64,000 bases of DNA, taken from assembly GCF_001956215.1 (NCBI RefSeq), contig NZ_MRTQ01000014.1:1-64000 (forward strand). The letters run 5' to 3'. Position 1 is the first letter of the stretch. Every line of letters begins with the position of its first letter. This DNA comes from Paenibacillus sp. FSL R5-0490 (GTDB taxonomy: Bacteria; Bacillota; Bacilli; Bacillales; Cytobacillaceae). Made by a program: the position numbers and the translations under genes. Under the pieces are notes generated by a model. It was not told the DNA's origin. It was given only the letters and a program-made list of their open reading frames with translations, and did not search any database. Below are positions 8,841 to 17,340 of this stretch, piece by piece.

Positions 8841-8892
8841 TGTAGTGGTATCGCTACAAAAAATCTACATTTGTAGTGTAGTGACTACACTA
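8841..8892. promoter_or_regulatory. Upstream activator sites for the sigma-54 promoter
   Basis: Two dyads built from TGTAGTG/CACTACA lie 40-90 bp above the -24/-12 element. One is TGTAGTGGTATCGCTACA at 8841-8858 (imperfect). The other is the 19-bp perfect palindrome TAGTGTAGTGACTACACTA at 8874-8892. They are the likely binding sites of the activator encoded immediately upstream. Confidence 0.7.
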
Positions 8893-8930
8893 TTACAGAA
8901 AGAAAACACTGTCTTTACTGGGTTTCAAAG

Positions 8931-8947
8931 TTGGCACGCTCCTTGCA
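8931..8947 (+). promoter_or_regulatory. Sigma-54 (-24/-12) promoter
   Basis: TTGGCACGCTCCTTGCA matches the sigma-54 consensus TGGCAC-N5-TTGC at every key position. It precedes the alcohol dehydrogenase start by 41 bp and follows a sigma-54 activator gene, so promoter and regulator are adjacent. Confidence 0.93.
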
Positions 8948-8987
8948 AGTATAAGTAGTAATAGAAAAAAAAGGGGTGGAATGTCCA

Positions 8988-10184
8988 ATGGAGAAACCAG
9001 CAGTTTTCCGGGTGCCGGAAGCGATCTTTTATGGAAGGGGATCTTCCGAAAAAGTTGGTGCTGAAGCAGCGCTCAGAGGGAAAAATGCATTAATAATCAG
9101 TGATAAGATAATGGATCAGCTTGGATATGTAAGTGAATGCAGAACCTATCTTCAGGAGGCGGGCGTACAAAGTGAGGTCTATCTGGGGGTCGCATCAGAG
9201 CCGACTGACGAGTATGTAGCAGAAGCACTCGAGCTATTTCAAAAACAGCAATGTGACCTGGTTATTTCAGTAGGCGGCGGCAGCTGTATCGATACAGCAA
9301 AAGCCATAGCGGTTTTAGCAACAAACGGCGGCTATATCGGCGAGTATATGGGAGGAAAGAAACTGGCACAGAATGCACCGGTTCCTCACATAGCGATTCC
9401 GACAACAGCTGGGACTGGCTCTGAGGCCACAGATGTAACCGTCATCACAAATTCATTCAATGATGTCAAAATGATGATCAAACAGCCTGCTTTTATGCCG
9501 AGCGTGGCAATTGTGGATCCGCTGCTTACCCTTTCCTCACCAAAGAATGTCACATCGGCAACCGGTGTTGATGCGCTAAGCCATGCGGTTGAAGCATATC
9601 TATCCAAAAAGGCGCATCCGATGACAGACACAATGGCAATATCAGCCATGAAACTGATCGTGGAAAATATTTTAACCGCTTACAATGAGGGAAACAATGT
9701 CGATGCCCGTGAGGCGATGAGCCTTGGATCCCTGCAGGCTGGAATGGCGTTTTCAAACGCATCTGTATGCCTTGTGCATGGAATGAGCCGTCCAATTGGC
9801 GCATTATTCCATGTTCCTCATGGAATCTCGAATGCCATGCTCCTGCCGGCTGTTCTTGAGTTCAGCCAGGAAGCATGTGTGGACCGCCTGGCGGATATCG
9901 GCCGAATTTTTCAGCCCGATAATGAAAGCCTTACCAATGAAGAAGCTGCAGAAGTGGCTGTTCAATCCGTCAAAGAGCTTTGCCGGAAATTAAATATTCC
10001 GAACTTAAGAGGATGGGGAATAGACGAGGAAGCCTTTAAGAACGCGGTTGGCAAAATGGCAGACGACGCCATCGACAGCGGCAGCCCAGGCAATAACCCA
10101 AGAGTTCCGGCTAAGAGCGAACTTGAAGAGCTATACCATGTTTGCTACGATTATCAGTTTTCCTCTGAAACCGAGAAAGTGTAA
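8988..10184 (+). CDS. Iron-containing alcohol dehydrogenase
   Basis: This is a group III metal-dependent alcohol dehydrogenase of about 398 residues. It has the nucleotide-binding GGGSCIDTAKAIA, the PTTAGTGSEAT segment, and metal-ligand histidines in DALSHAVEAYLS and HGMSRPIGALFHVPHGISNAMLLP. The ATG at 8988 is preferred over an upstream GTG because GGGGTGG lies at the right distance. It is the first gene after the sigma-54 promoter and is followed by a permease and an MmsA-type enzyme. A good fit is oxidation of a hydroxyacid such as 3-hydroxypropionate to its semialdehyde (inference); 4-hydroxybutyrate-type substrates are an alternative. Confidence 0.92.
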   Translation: MEKPAVFRVPEAIFYGRGSSEKVGAEAALRGKNALIISDKIMDQLGYVSECRTYLQEAGVQSEVYLGVASEPTDEYVAEALELFQKQQCDLVISVGGGSCIDTAKAIAVLATNGGYIGEYMGGKKLAQNAPVPHIAIPTTAGTGSEATDVTVITNSFNDVKMMIKQPAFMPSVAIVDPLLTLSSPKNVTSATGVDALSHAVEAYLSKKAHPMTDTMAISAMKLIVENILTAYNEGNNVDAREAMSLGSLQAGMAFSNASVCLVHGMSRPIGALFHVPHGISNAMLLPAVLEFSQEACVDRLADIGRIFQPDNESLTNEEAAEVAVQSVKELCRKLNIPNLRGWGIDEEAFKNAVGKMADDAIDSGSPGNNPRVPAKSELEELYHVCYDYQFSSETEKV

Positions 10185-10199
10185 CAGGGGGACATACAG

Positions 10200-11549
10200 A
10201 TGATTGGAATGCTGGGGTTAATCGCTTCGCTGCTTCTATTAATGTATTTAACTATGAAAGGCGTAAATATTATTATTGCCGCGATCATCAGTGCAGTTGT
10301 GGTTGCTCTGACAGGAGGACTTAACCTTGAGACAGCCCTGACAGAGCATTATATGACAGGCTTTACAGGTTATTTTTACTCGTGGTTCCTCATCTTTTTA
10401 TTGGGAGCCATATTCGGAAAAATCATGCAGGTAACCAAGGCGGCTGACAGCATTGCGAATTGGGTCAAGGATACACTTGGACCATCAAGAGCGGTATTTG
10501 CAGTCGTGGCGGCAGCAGCCATCATGACTTACGGAGGCGTCAGCTTGTTTGTTGTAGGCTTCGCCGTTTATCCAATTGCTGTGTCCCTATTTAAAGTGGC
10601 AAACCTGCCGCATCGTTTTATCCCGGCGGCATTGGTGTTCGGATCCATATCCTTTACGATGACAGCACCGGGCTCACCGGAAATCCAAAACCTGATTCCG
10701 ACAGAGTTTTTCGGAACAAAGCCGACAGCGGGCGGAATCATCGGGGTGTTAATGGCCCTTCTGATTATGGTAATAGGCGGTATTCTGCTTAGCCGGATGG
10801 TGAAAAAAGCGGTGAATAATGGCGAGGTATTCTCCTTGCCAAATCAGCCGGCCGGTGCCAATGAGTCGGCAGCAGCTCTTGAATCGGAGCTGGAAATGCA
10901 AAGACCAAATGCTGCTCCGGCAGGGAAAGACTATCCGCATGTGATCATGGCCATCTTACCGCTGGCCTCGGTAATTGCGATTTTAAATACGGCAGCCAAC
11001 TTTACTTCTTCCACGGGGGCCGCATTGATTTCCCTGACAAGCGGTATCGTTCTGGCATGTGTATTGATGATGAAATATTTAGTGGGGTTCTGGGAGGCGC
11101 TTGCCAAGGGTGCCCAGGATGCTTTAGTTGCTGCAGCTAATACATGTGCGGTTGTAGGCTTCGGAAGTGTTGCGGCTCAGGTTGCTGCGTTTGACACCTT
11201 TGTAGATGCACTGGTAAATATCCCGGGGCCTCCGTTAATGGGACTGGGGATTGCCGTTACCCTGATATGCGGTATTACCGGATCGGCATCCGGCGGCTTA
11301 GGCATTGCACTGCCGATTCTGGCGCCAATGTATATGTCGCAAGGACTGGACCCTGGTGCGATGCATAGAATTTCCGCGCTTGCATCCGGCGGACTGGACT
11401 CACTGCCGCATAATGGCTATGTCGTGACAACGATCCGGGCGATATGCGGGGAAACCCATAAACGCTCCTATTGGCCAATTTTCATTCTAAGTGTAGCAAT
11501 GCCAACGGCTGTACTATTCCTGGCAATATTCTTATATTCAATCTTTTAA
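10200..11549 (+). CDS. GntP-family hydroxyacid permease (second paralogue)
   Basis: The 449-residue polytopic protein shares TYGGVSLFVVGFAVYP, TMTAPGSPEIQN and GSASGGLGIALPIL with the permease at 4794-6104. It differs in a polar loop around residues 210-245 rich in Ala, Glu and Pro. It is the middle gene of the sigma-54 operon, 15 bp after the alcohol dehydrogenase with an AGGGGG site. It probably takes up the hydroxyacid oxidised by its neighbours. Two GntP paralogues in adjacent operons under different regulators suggest related but distinct substrates. Confidence 0.9.
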   Translation: MIGMLGLIASLLLLMYLTMKGVNIIIAAIISAVVVALTGGLNLETALTEHYMTGFTGYFYSWFLIFLLGAIFGKIMQVTKAADSIANWVKDTLGPSRAVFAVVAAAAIMTYGGVSLFVVGFAVYPIAVSLFKVANLPHRFIPAALVFGSISFTMTAPGSPEIQNLIPTEFFGTKPTAGGIIGVLMALLIMVIGGILLSRMVKKAVNNGEVFSLPNQPAGANESAAALESELEMQRPNAAPAGKDYPHVIMAILPLASVIAILNTAANFTSSTGAALISLTSGIVLACVLMMKYLVGFWEALAKGAQDALVAAANTCAVVGFGSVAAQVAAFDTFVDALVNIPGPPLMGLGIAVTLICGITGSASGGLGIALPILAPMYMSQGLDPGAMHRISALASGGLDSLPHNGYVVTTIRAICGETHKRSYWPIFILSVAMPTAVLFLAIFLYSIF

Positions 11550-11570
11550 TTTCGAAAGGGGATTTTACTT

Positions 11571-13028
11571 ATGACAGCGACAACAACTACAGTATTAAAA
11601 AACTTTATCAATGGCGAATGGGTGGATGCCAATACAGAGAAATTTGAAGTAGTGCCAAACCCTGCAACAGGCGAAGAGCTTGCCCGCACACCGATTTCTA
11701 CACGTGAAGATGTCGACAATGCTGTACAGGCAGCCAAGGAAGCTTTTAAAGTCTGGAGTAAAACGCCAGTGCCAAAAAGAGCGAGAATTCTATTTAAATA
11801 CCAGCAGCTTTTAATAGATAACTGGGACGAGCTGGCAAAGCTGATTACACAGGAAAACGGCAAAAACTATAAAGAAGCATACGGCGAGGTGCAGCGCGGA
11901 ATAGAATGTGTGGAATTCGCCGCAGGAGCTCCATCCCTCATGATGGGGAAACAGCTTCCGGATATTGCGACAAACATTGAATCAGGCATGTACCGCTATC
12001 CGGTTGGTGTCATTGGCGGCATCACGCCTTTCAACTTCCCGATGATGGTTCCCTGCTGGATGTTCCCGCTTGCGATTGCGTGCGGCAACACATTTGTATT
12101 GAAGCCATCTGAAAGAACGCCAATCCTTGCTAACCGCCTGGCAGAGCTGTTCACAGAAGCGGGCCTTCCAGCTGGCGTATTCAATATTGTTCATGGCGCG
12201 CATGACGTGGTAAACAGCCTGATCGACCATAAAGATGTACCTGCGATCTCATTTGTTGGCTCCCAGCCTGTTGCCGAGTATATCTATAAATCTGCAACAG
12301 CAAAAGGCAAACGCGTCCAGGCGCTTGCTGGTGCCAAGAACCACTCAATCGTGCTGCCTGATGCAGACCTTGATGGAGCGGTTAAGGAAATTATCGCTGC
12401 TGCGTACGGTTCAGCAGGTGAAAGGTGCATGGCCTGCTCTGTAGTAGTAGCCGTGGATTCCATTGCCGACGAGCTGGTTGCGAGATTAAATGAACAGGCG
12501 AGCCAGCTGACAATCGGAAACGGCCTGGATGAAAATGTATTCCTTGGCCCGGTCATCCGACAGGAAAACAAGGAACGCACAAGCAATTACATTGAAATTG
12601 GCGAAAAAGAAGGAGCAAAACTTGTCCGTGATGGCCGCAAAGACGAAGCATACCACGAAAACGGCTACTTCATTGGACCAACGATTTTTGATAATGTAGA
12701 TCCATCAATGAAAATCTGGAAAGAAGAAATTTTCGCACCGGTACTTTCTGTGGTGCGTGTAAAAAATCTTGAAGAAGCAATCGAGCTTACGAACAAATCG
12801 GACTTTGGAAACGGTGCATGCCTATTCACTGACAGCGGAAGCAGCGTCCGCTACTTCAGAGAAAACATCGAGGTCGGCATGCTCGGAGTCAACATCGGCG
12901 TACCGGCGCCAATGGCCTTCTTCCCATTCTCCGGCTGGAAAAACTCCTTCTATGGAGACCTTCACGCAAACGGAACGGACGGAGTGGAATTCTATACAAG
13001 AAGAAAGATGCTGACTGCACGCTGGTAA
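11571..13028 (+). CDS. mmsA: CoA-acylating (methyl)malonate-semialdehyde dehydrogenase
   Basis: The 485-residue aldehyde dehydrogenase has its catalytic Cys286 in GSAGERCMA and the subgroup marks of MmsA/Iol[14 protein letters not shown] and the C-terminal [18 protein letters not shown]. This family turns malonate or methylmalonate semialdehyde into acetyl- or propionyl-CoA with loss of CO2. As the last gene of the sigma-54 operon it would feed the semialdehyde made by the iron dehydrogenase into central metabolism. No other inositol or valine catabolic gene is near, so iolA or valine roles are less likely here. Confidence 0.92.
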   Translation: MTATTTTVLKNFINGEWVDANTEKFEVVPNPATGEELARTPISTREDVDNAVQAAKEAFKVWSKTPVPKRARILFKYQQLLIDNWDELAKLITQENGKNYKEAYGEVQRGIECVEFAAGAPSLMMGKQLPDIATNIESGMYRYPVGVIGGITPFNFPMMVPCWMFPLAIACGNTFVLKPSERTPILANRLAELFTEAGLPAGVFNIVHGAHDVVNSLIDHKDVPAISFVGSQPVAEYIYKSATAKGKRVQALAGAKNHSIVLPDADLDGAVKEIIAAAYGSAGERCMACSVVVAVDSIADELVARLNEQASQLTIGNGLDENVFLGPVIRQENKERTSNYIEIGEKEGAKLVRDGRKDEAYHENGYFIGPTIFDNVDPSMKIWKEEIFAPVLSVVRVKNLEEAIELTNKSDFGNGACLFTDSGSSVRYFRENIEVGMLGVNIGVPAPMAFFPFSGWKNSFYGDLHANGTDGVEFYTRRKMLTARW

Positions 13029-13033
13029 GCGGG

Positions 13034-13099
13034 ACGAGGGGACAGGTTCCTTGTCCCAACTAACATTGGGGACAGCTAACCTGTCCCCATGTCCCGTTT
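13034..13099. repeat. REP-like GGGACAGGTT palindromic repeat
   Basis: Two nested inverted repeats of the form GGGACAGGTTCCTTGTCCC and GGGGACAGCTAACCTGTCCCC lie just after the MmsA gene. GGGACAGG-type palindromes recur at 34327 and in the elements near 35.1, 36.4, 38.5 and 42.7 kb. They resemble REP sequences mobilised by RAYT transposases, but no such transposase is in the window. Confidence 0.65.
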
Positions 13100-13117
13100 T
13101 TCTATGAAAACAACCGC

Positions 13118-13155
13118 AGAGACACTTGCCATAAAAGGCAGGTGTCTCTTTTTTG
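13118..13155 (+). terminator. Rho-independent terminator of the sigma-54 operon
   Basis: A 13-bp stem (AGAGACACTTGCC at 13118-13130 with GGCAGGTGTCTCT at 13137-13149, one G-T pair) is followed by TTTTTTG. Confidence 0.88.
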
Positions 13156-13198
13156 TATACATAGACCTATATATTTAAAAAAAGAGTGAAAAAGGTCA

Positions 13199-13224
13199 CA
13201 AAATTTCCCGTTTTCTGTCGATAT
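13199..13224 (+). promoter_or_regulatory. Possible sigma-D promoter of the chemoreceptor genes
   Basis: CAAA (13199-13202), 14 bases, then GTCGATAT (13217-13224) match the Bacillus sigma-D motif TAAA-N14-16-GCCGATAT with two changes. It sits about 20 bp above a soluble chemoreceptor gene; chemotaxis genes are the classical sigma-D regulon. A TATAAT also overlaps at 13222-13227. Confidence 0.5.
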
Positions 13225-13244
13225 AATAAAGGAGTATATAGGAG

Positions 13245-14213
13245 ATGGGGAGATCAATGATGTTCGGAAAAGGAAAGTTGAAGCAGCTGGAAGATGAAAA
13301 GCGGGAACTGGAAGCAAAACTCCAGTTTGCTGAAGAAGAGTTTCAGCGCAAGGAAAATTTTTATCAGACACTGATTCAATCATTTAATGAAGATTTGACA
13401 ACTACAGTAAGCCAGCATGAAATGGTCAATGGTCAGCATTATATGCTGGGGGACCTGGTTCTGAAAATAAAAGACGGTTTTGAAAATGTTAAAAAACATA
13501 GCGAAGCTACTTTTTCAAACAGCCTCACTCTATCGGGTAAAGGGGAAAATCTGATTCAATCTGCAAAAGAGATGGTCAAAAGCTCGGAGGAAGGCCGCGG
13601 ATCCGTCAGCAAGTCTGAGCAGCTGATTAAGCAGCTGGGAGAGCAGCTGGAAGTGAATTCACAGAAAATGGAGGCGCTGAGCAAACGGTCCAAAGAAATT
13701 GAGATGATTGTTCAGGTCATTAAAGATATTGCAGAGCAAACGAATCTTCTTGCATTGAATGCATCCATCGAAGCGGCACGAGCAGGCGAGCAGGGTAAAG
13801 GATTTGCAGTCGTTGCGGATGAGGTCCGGAAACTGGCCGAAAGCACAGCGACAAGCACCGCGAATATCAGTTCCCTGACGAAAAATATTCAGGACGATAT
13901 TGAAGCAACATTGAATTCAACAGTCGCAAGCACCGAGTTAATTAAAAATGGCATGTCCCTGAGCGGCCAAACTACCAGTAAAATTGATTCGATCACGAAC
14001 CTGATCCGTACAGTTGAAGCCGAAGTCAGTGAAGTGATTGAAATGATCAACATTCAGAAGGGATATTCCCAGGAGGTGGCAGGTGAAATTACGGATACAA
14101 AGTCAGTTTTTGATCAAGTGAACGAACTGATTCAGAGGCATATTGACGATGCCAGGGTTGTTGACGAGAAGCTGGAAGGCGCCATCTCGCAGGTTAAGGC
14201 GGTAAATTACTAA
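13245..14213 (+). CDS. Soluble methyl-accepting chemotaxis protein
   Basis: The 322-residue protein has no membrane segment: a coiled coil (residues about 8-40), a short sensor region, then a signalling domain with the conserved hairpin tip [20 protein letters not shown]. It resembles cytoplasmic chemoreceptors such as B. subtilis YfmS in size and layout. The ATG at 13245 follows AAGGAG; ATGs at 13257 and 13260 after GGGGAG are also possible and leave the domain intact. It is followed after 17 bp by a membrane chemoreceptor, so both probably signal to the same CheA-CheW arrays. Confidence 0.88.
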   Translation: MGRSMMFGKGKLKQLEDEKRELEAKLQFAEEEFQRKENFYQTLIQSFNEDLTTTVSQHEMVNGQHYMLGDLVLKIKDGFENVKKHSEATFSNSLTLSGKGENLIQSAKEMVKSSEEGRGSVSKSEQLIKQLGEQLEVNSQKMEALSKRSKEIEMIVQVIKDIAEQTNLLALNASIEAARAGEQGKGFAVVADEVRKLAESTATSTANISSLTKNIQDDIEATLNSTVASTELIKNGMSLSGQTTSKIDSITNLIRTVEAEVSEVIEMINIQKGYSQEVAGEITDTKSVFDQVNELIQRHIDDARVVDEKLEGAISQVKAVNY

Positions 14214-14230
14214 GTTTTAAAAGGGGTCAC

Positions 14231-16231
14231 ATGATGAAAAAGAAAAAACAGAAAGAAAAAGGGTCGCTGTTTTCATTTACGATTAGAAAGAAATTATTGC
14301 TTTCATTTATTATTATTCTATTAATTCCTTCTATTTCAATCGGCTACATATCCTATCAGAAGGCGCATGATGAGATAAAGAAACAGATTACCATGAGTGC
14401 TGTTGAAAATGTTAAGATCCTTGATCAATTTATTATGAACTTTATTAAACCTAAGATGGAGGATACAAATTACTTTTCCAAGCGGATCAAAAAAGATTTT
14501 TATACAAAGGAAGAATTAGATAAAACAACAAATGCTTTTAGCCAGTATAAAGAGCTTCATCCGGAGGCAGTCGCTATTTATGCCGGTTCTGAGAATGGCG
14601 ATTTAGTCATCTATCCGCGTGCAGATCTGCCAGCTGACTTTGATGCCACCACACGCCCCTGGTATAAGGGAGCCATGGAGGCCAAGGGAAAAGCCTTCAT
14701 TACAGAGCCATATGTTGACGCTGTCAGCGGAAATATCCTCATCACTGTAGCTCAAAAGCTTGGCGACAGCTCCGGTGTTATTGGAATTGACTTAAGCCTA
14801 TCTGCTCTTAGTGAGCTATCCAATAATATTAAAATTGGGAAAGAAGGCTATCCTGCCATTTTAAGTGCAGAGGGAAGCTTTTTAGTACACCCGCAGGAGA
14901 AGCCGGGCACACAGGCAGAGGGAAGCTGGCTGCCGGAAGTCCTAGAAAAGGAAAAGGGACAGGTTGAGTACACGATTGATGGCGTAAAGAAAGAGATGCA
15001 TTTTACTACTAATGGCCTGACAGGCATGAAGGTACTCGGCACGATGAACCTGGGAGAAGTGACGTCGGCTGTCCAGCCTATCTTAGTCTCGACAATCATA
15101 TTTATTGCCATCTTCGTCCTTGTGGGTGCATTTGTTTCCTATATTATTGTACGTTCGATAACGCGCCCGCTCAATCAGCTCATCGCGGCAACCGATAAAG
15201 TCAGCGAAGGGGATCTGACCCAGAAGTTTATTGTCAGGAACAACGATGAAATCAGCAAACTGGGTGTCAGTTTTAATAAGATGGTCCTGTCACTGCAGCA
15301 GCTGATCAACCAGGTGAGCGAAAAAGCGGTCCATCTTGCATCCTCATCGGAACAGCTGACAGCAAGCTCTGAGCAGAACAACATGGCAACAGAGCAGGTG
15401 GCCAATTCCATTCAGGAAGTAGCTTCGGCAACTGAGCAGCAGACTGAAAAGGTGAAAGAAAGCACCTCTGTCGTCAAAGAAATGTCCGGCCGCATTCAGC
15501 AAATTATGAGTAACACCAATGTCGTGGCCAAAACGGCCAATGAGACAAATGAAGTCGTGGTAAAAGGAAATGAAGCCATCGACCTTTCGACGAACCAGAT
15601 GAAAAATATTAATGTAACAGTCTCAGAACTGGGTTCCATTGTTCATACATTAGGGAAGCGTTCTGAGGAAATTGGCCAGATTGTCAATGTGATTTCTGCC
15701 ATTGCCGATCAGACGAACCTGCTCGCACTCAACGCAGCCATTGAAGCGGCAAGAGCAGGTGAGCACGGAAGAGGCTTTGCCGTTGTAGCCGATGAAGTCC
15801 GCAAGCTGGCAGAGCAATCGTCCAAGTCAACCGAAAGCATCCGCGAACTGATCTCTACTATTCAGACAGATACAAACAAAGCCATCTCTTCCATGGAAAA
15901 GGGAACAGCTGAAGTGGAAAAAGGAATCGACCTGGTGAACAATGCCGGAGATGCCTTCAGCCACATCCAGCAATTTGCCGACACCGTTTCAGGCCAGATC
16001 GCAGAAGTGTCATCATCCATCAGGGACATGGCCGAAGGCGCCGACCAGGTAGTGGAACTCGTCAGCGCAATCGAAGAAATTGCCGCTGTCACAACAGCCG
16101 AAAGCCAGGACGTATCCGCTGCTACAGAAGAACAGCTGGCGTCCATGGAAGAAATTGCGGCATCGGCTGCATCGCTTTCAGGGATGGCTGAGGAACTGCT
16201 GGATTCTATTAAGAGGTTTAAAGTGGAGTAA
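14231..16231 (+). CDS. Transmembrane chemoreceptor with dCache sensor
   Basis: This is a 666-residue methyl-accepting protein of the McpA/TlpA/McpB type. It has a first membrane helix at about 20-42, an extracellular dCache domain with [20 protein letters not shown] and a second helix at about 283-305. A HAMP domain ([20 protein letters not shown]) and a long signalling domain with [20 protein letters not shown] follow. The dCache motif resembles those binding amino acids or carboxylates; given the upstream operons, sensing a carboxylate is possible but unproven. The start may be this ATG or the next one three bases on. Confidence 0.92.
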   Translation: MMKKKKQKEKGSLFSFTIRKKLLLSFIIILLIPSISIGYISYQKAHDEIKKQITMSAVENVKILDQFIMNFIKPKMEDTNYFSKRIKKDFYTKEELDKTTNAFSQYKELHPEAVAIYAGSENGDLVIYPRADLPADFDATTRPWYKGAMEAKGKAFITEPYVDAVSGNILITVAQKLGDSSGVIGIDLSLSALSELSNNIKIGKEGYPAILSAEGSFLVHPQEKPGTQAEGSWLPEVLEKEKGQVEYTIDGVKKEMHFTTNGLTGMKVLGTMNLGEVTSAVQPILVSTIIFIAIFVLVGAFVSYIIVRSITRPLNQLIAATDKVSEGDLTQKFIVRNNDEISKLGVSFNKMVLSLQQLINQVSEKAVHLASSSEQLTASSEQNNMATEQVANSIQEVASATEQQTEKVKESTSVVKEMSGRIQQIMSNTNVVAKTANETNEVVVKGNEAIDLSTNQMKNINVTVSELGSIVHTLGKRSEEIGQIVNVISAIADQTNLLALNAAIEAARAGEHGRGFAVVADEVRKLAEQSSKSTESIRELISTIQTDTNKAISSMEKGTAEVEKGIDLVNNAGDAFSHIQQFADTVSGQIAEVSSSIRDMAEGADQVVELVSAIEEIAAVTTAESQDVSAATEEQLASMEEIAASAASLSGMAEELLDSIKRFKVE

Positions 16232-16240
16232 ATAGGATGG

Positions 16241-16270
16241 GCCCGCCAGGAGTGGCGGGTCTATTTTTTG
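16241..16270 (+). terminator. Rho-independent terminator after the chemoreceptor
   Basis: An eight-base GC-rich stem (GCCCGCCA with TGGCGGGT) is followed by CTATTTTTTG. Confidence 0.85.
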
Positions 16271-16306
16271 TTTGTGCTGATTCTCTGGGGAAGCGTGTTC
16301 AGAATG

Positions 16307-16695
16307 TGAACACTGCAAATAGAGTGCGGAAACTTGCAAATAGGTGCTTTAAACTTGCAAATAGGGCTAGGAATTCAGCAAATAGAACAGGTAAAGTGCA
16401 AATAGCTAGCCGGATTCTGCAAAAAGACGAACTGCATACTGAGCAGGAAACGGCTCACATAGAGATTTGCAAATAGAGCCGGAGATTCTGCAAATAGCAG
16501 ACTGGATTCAGCAAATAGCAAACTGAATTCTGCAAAAAGCGAACTGCATACTGAACAGAAAATGGCTCGCTCAGTTGATTTGCAAATAGAACCGGGGATT
16601 CTGCAAATAGAACAGAGGAAGCTGCAAATAGCAGGCTGCATTCTGCAAATAGAACTATAAAAGTGCAAATAGACGCAGGCTTCCTGCAAATAGAG
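16307..16695 (-). repeat. Phased TGCAAATAG array C, three blocks
   Basis: This is the same box in reverse orientation. Starts are 16314, 16335, 16356, 16377, 16397, 16418; 16468, 16489, 16510, 16531; and 16581, 16602, 16623, 16644, 16664, 16685. Spacing inside blocks is 20-21 bp and the gap between blocks is exactly 50 bp both times, with a shared ACTGCATACTGA.CAG linker. The array opens with TGTGAACAC, the reverse complement of the end mark of arrays A and B. It lies between two convergent terminators. Confidence 0.92.
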
Positions 16696-16710
16696 CACAC
16701 TCCTCACCAA

Positions 16711-16751
16711 ATAAAAAAAGCTGCAAAAGCGCATCCAGCGCTTTCGCAGCT
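16711..16751 (-). terminator. Terminator for the minus-strand pair of small genes
   Basis: On the minus strand AGCTGCGAAAGCGC pairs with GCGCTTTTGCAGCT, followed by TTTTTTTATTT. Confidence 0.88.
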
Positions 16752-16756
16752 CCTGT

Positions 16757-17032
16757 TTAAGGAAAATAGATATCCAGACGATTTTTGTCTTTCCGCATAA
16801 TATAGTAATTTTGAAAATCTTCACCTATGAATATGTCACGATACTTCTTGGAATTGATGGTTACGATCCGTTTCCTGTCCCTGATAAAATATATCTTTCC
16901 ATGGTGTACGCAAATCTCATTAAAGCTGATTCCATCACGATCGATAAGCTCATCATCATAATAGGAATTAAAAATAACACTCCGATTTTTATAATCACAC
17001 AAAATAGTCATATCTCTCACTTGTTTTTCCAT
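16757..17032 (-). CDS. Hypothetical protein next to the CGCGG peptide
   Basis: The product is about 91 residues from the ATG at 17032, with no signal peptide or membrane segment and no family I recognise. The sequence is rich in Asp, Arg, Lys and Tyr and looks like a small beta-rich globular protein. It starts inside the end of the CGCGG peptide gene (16 bp overlap) and ends at a strong terminator, so the two are translationally coupled. Its role may be tied to the peptide, for instance as a leader-binding or immunity partner, but that is only a guess from position. Longer starts up to 17062 are possible. Confidence 0.6.
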   Translation of the reverse strand: MEKQVRDMTILCDYKNRSVIFNSYYDDELIDRDGISFNEICVHHGKIYFIRDRKRIVTINSKKYRDIFIGEDFQNYYIMRKDKNRLDIYFP

Positions 17033-17277
17033 ACCCTCAAAACATACCCCCCGCATCCGCATTGATCGATAAATTGAGTGTCCACTTTATTTCCGAAGTA
17101 TATGAGCAGTGCTTCAGTCAGGTAGTTATCGGGATTTCCTAACTCAGCCGGTGTGACTATATTGACATAATACCCTTTAGCCGTCTGGCTTACTGCCGCC
17201 ATTGCATCGTTGGTCAGAAGCTCCACATCACTAGCGTAATTACCATGCTCAAGTGAAATAGACCAGTTCTTTTCCAT
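17017..17277 (-). CDS. CGCGG-family RiPP-like precursor
   Basis: This is an 86-residue protein whose C-terminus carries CGCGG at residues 73-77 followed by YVLRVWKNK. The body contains NWSISLEHGNYASDVELL and GYYVNIVTPAELGNPDNYLTEAL. This pattern matches what I know as the CGCGG family, proposed radical-SAM-modified peptides found in bacilli and haloarchaea. The start is ATG after GAGGTGCTAAT, with a TATAAT-like -10 upstream. No radical SAM or SPASM maturase is encoded anywhere in the window, so the maturase, if used, is elsewhere. It is cotranscribed with the small gene at 16757-17032. Confidence 0.8.
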   Translation of the reverse strand: MEKNWSISLEHGNYASDVELLTNDAMAAVSQTAKGYYVNIVTPAELGNPDNYLTEALLIYFGNKVDTQFIDQCGCGGYVLRVWKNK

Positions 17278-17340
17278 ATTAGCACCTCAATTCAGCCTAA
17301 TTATAAATTAACTTATTGGAAAAATTTGTGAGGTGTATCA

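Noticed and set aside
8976-8987. GTG start for the iron alcohol dehydrogenase
   Set aside because: The GGGGTGG ribosome site overlaps this codon, and it is correctly spaced for the ATG at 8988.
13102-13383. Minus-strand 93-residue protein
   Set aside because: It overlaps a terminator, a promoter and the start of a clear chemoreceptor gene and lacks a start site.
16375-16824. 149-residue minus-strand protein rich in SICR/LFAE repeats
   Set aside because: It is a translation of the 21-bp array with no ribosome site. Similar frames open on both strands in every array.
16757-17277. Toxin-antitoxin pair
   Set aside because: Size and overlap fit loosely, but the larger member carries the CGCGG RiPP signature and neither resembles known toxins or antitoxins.
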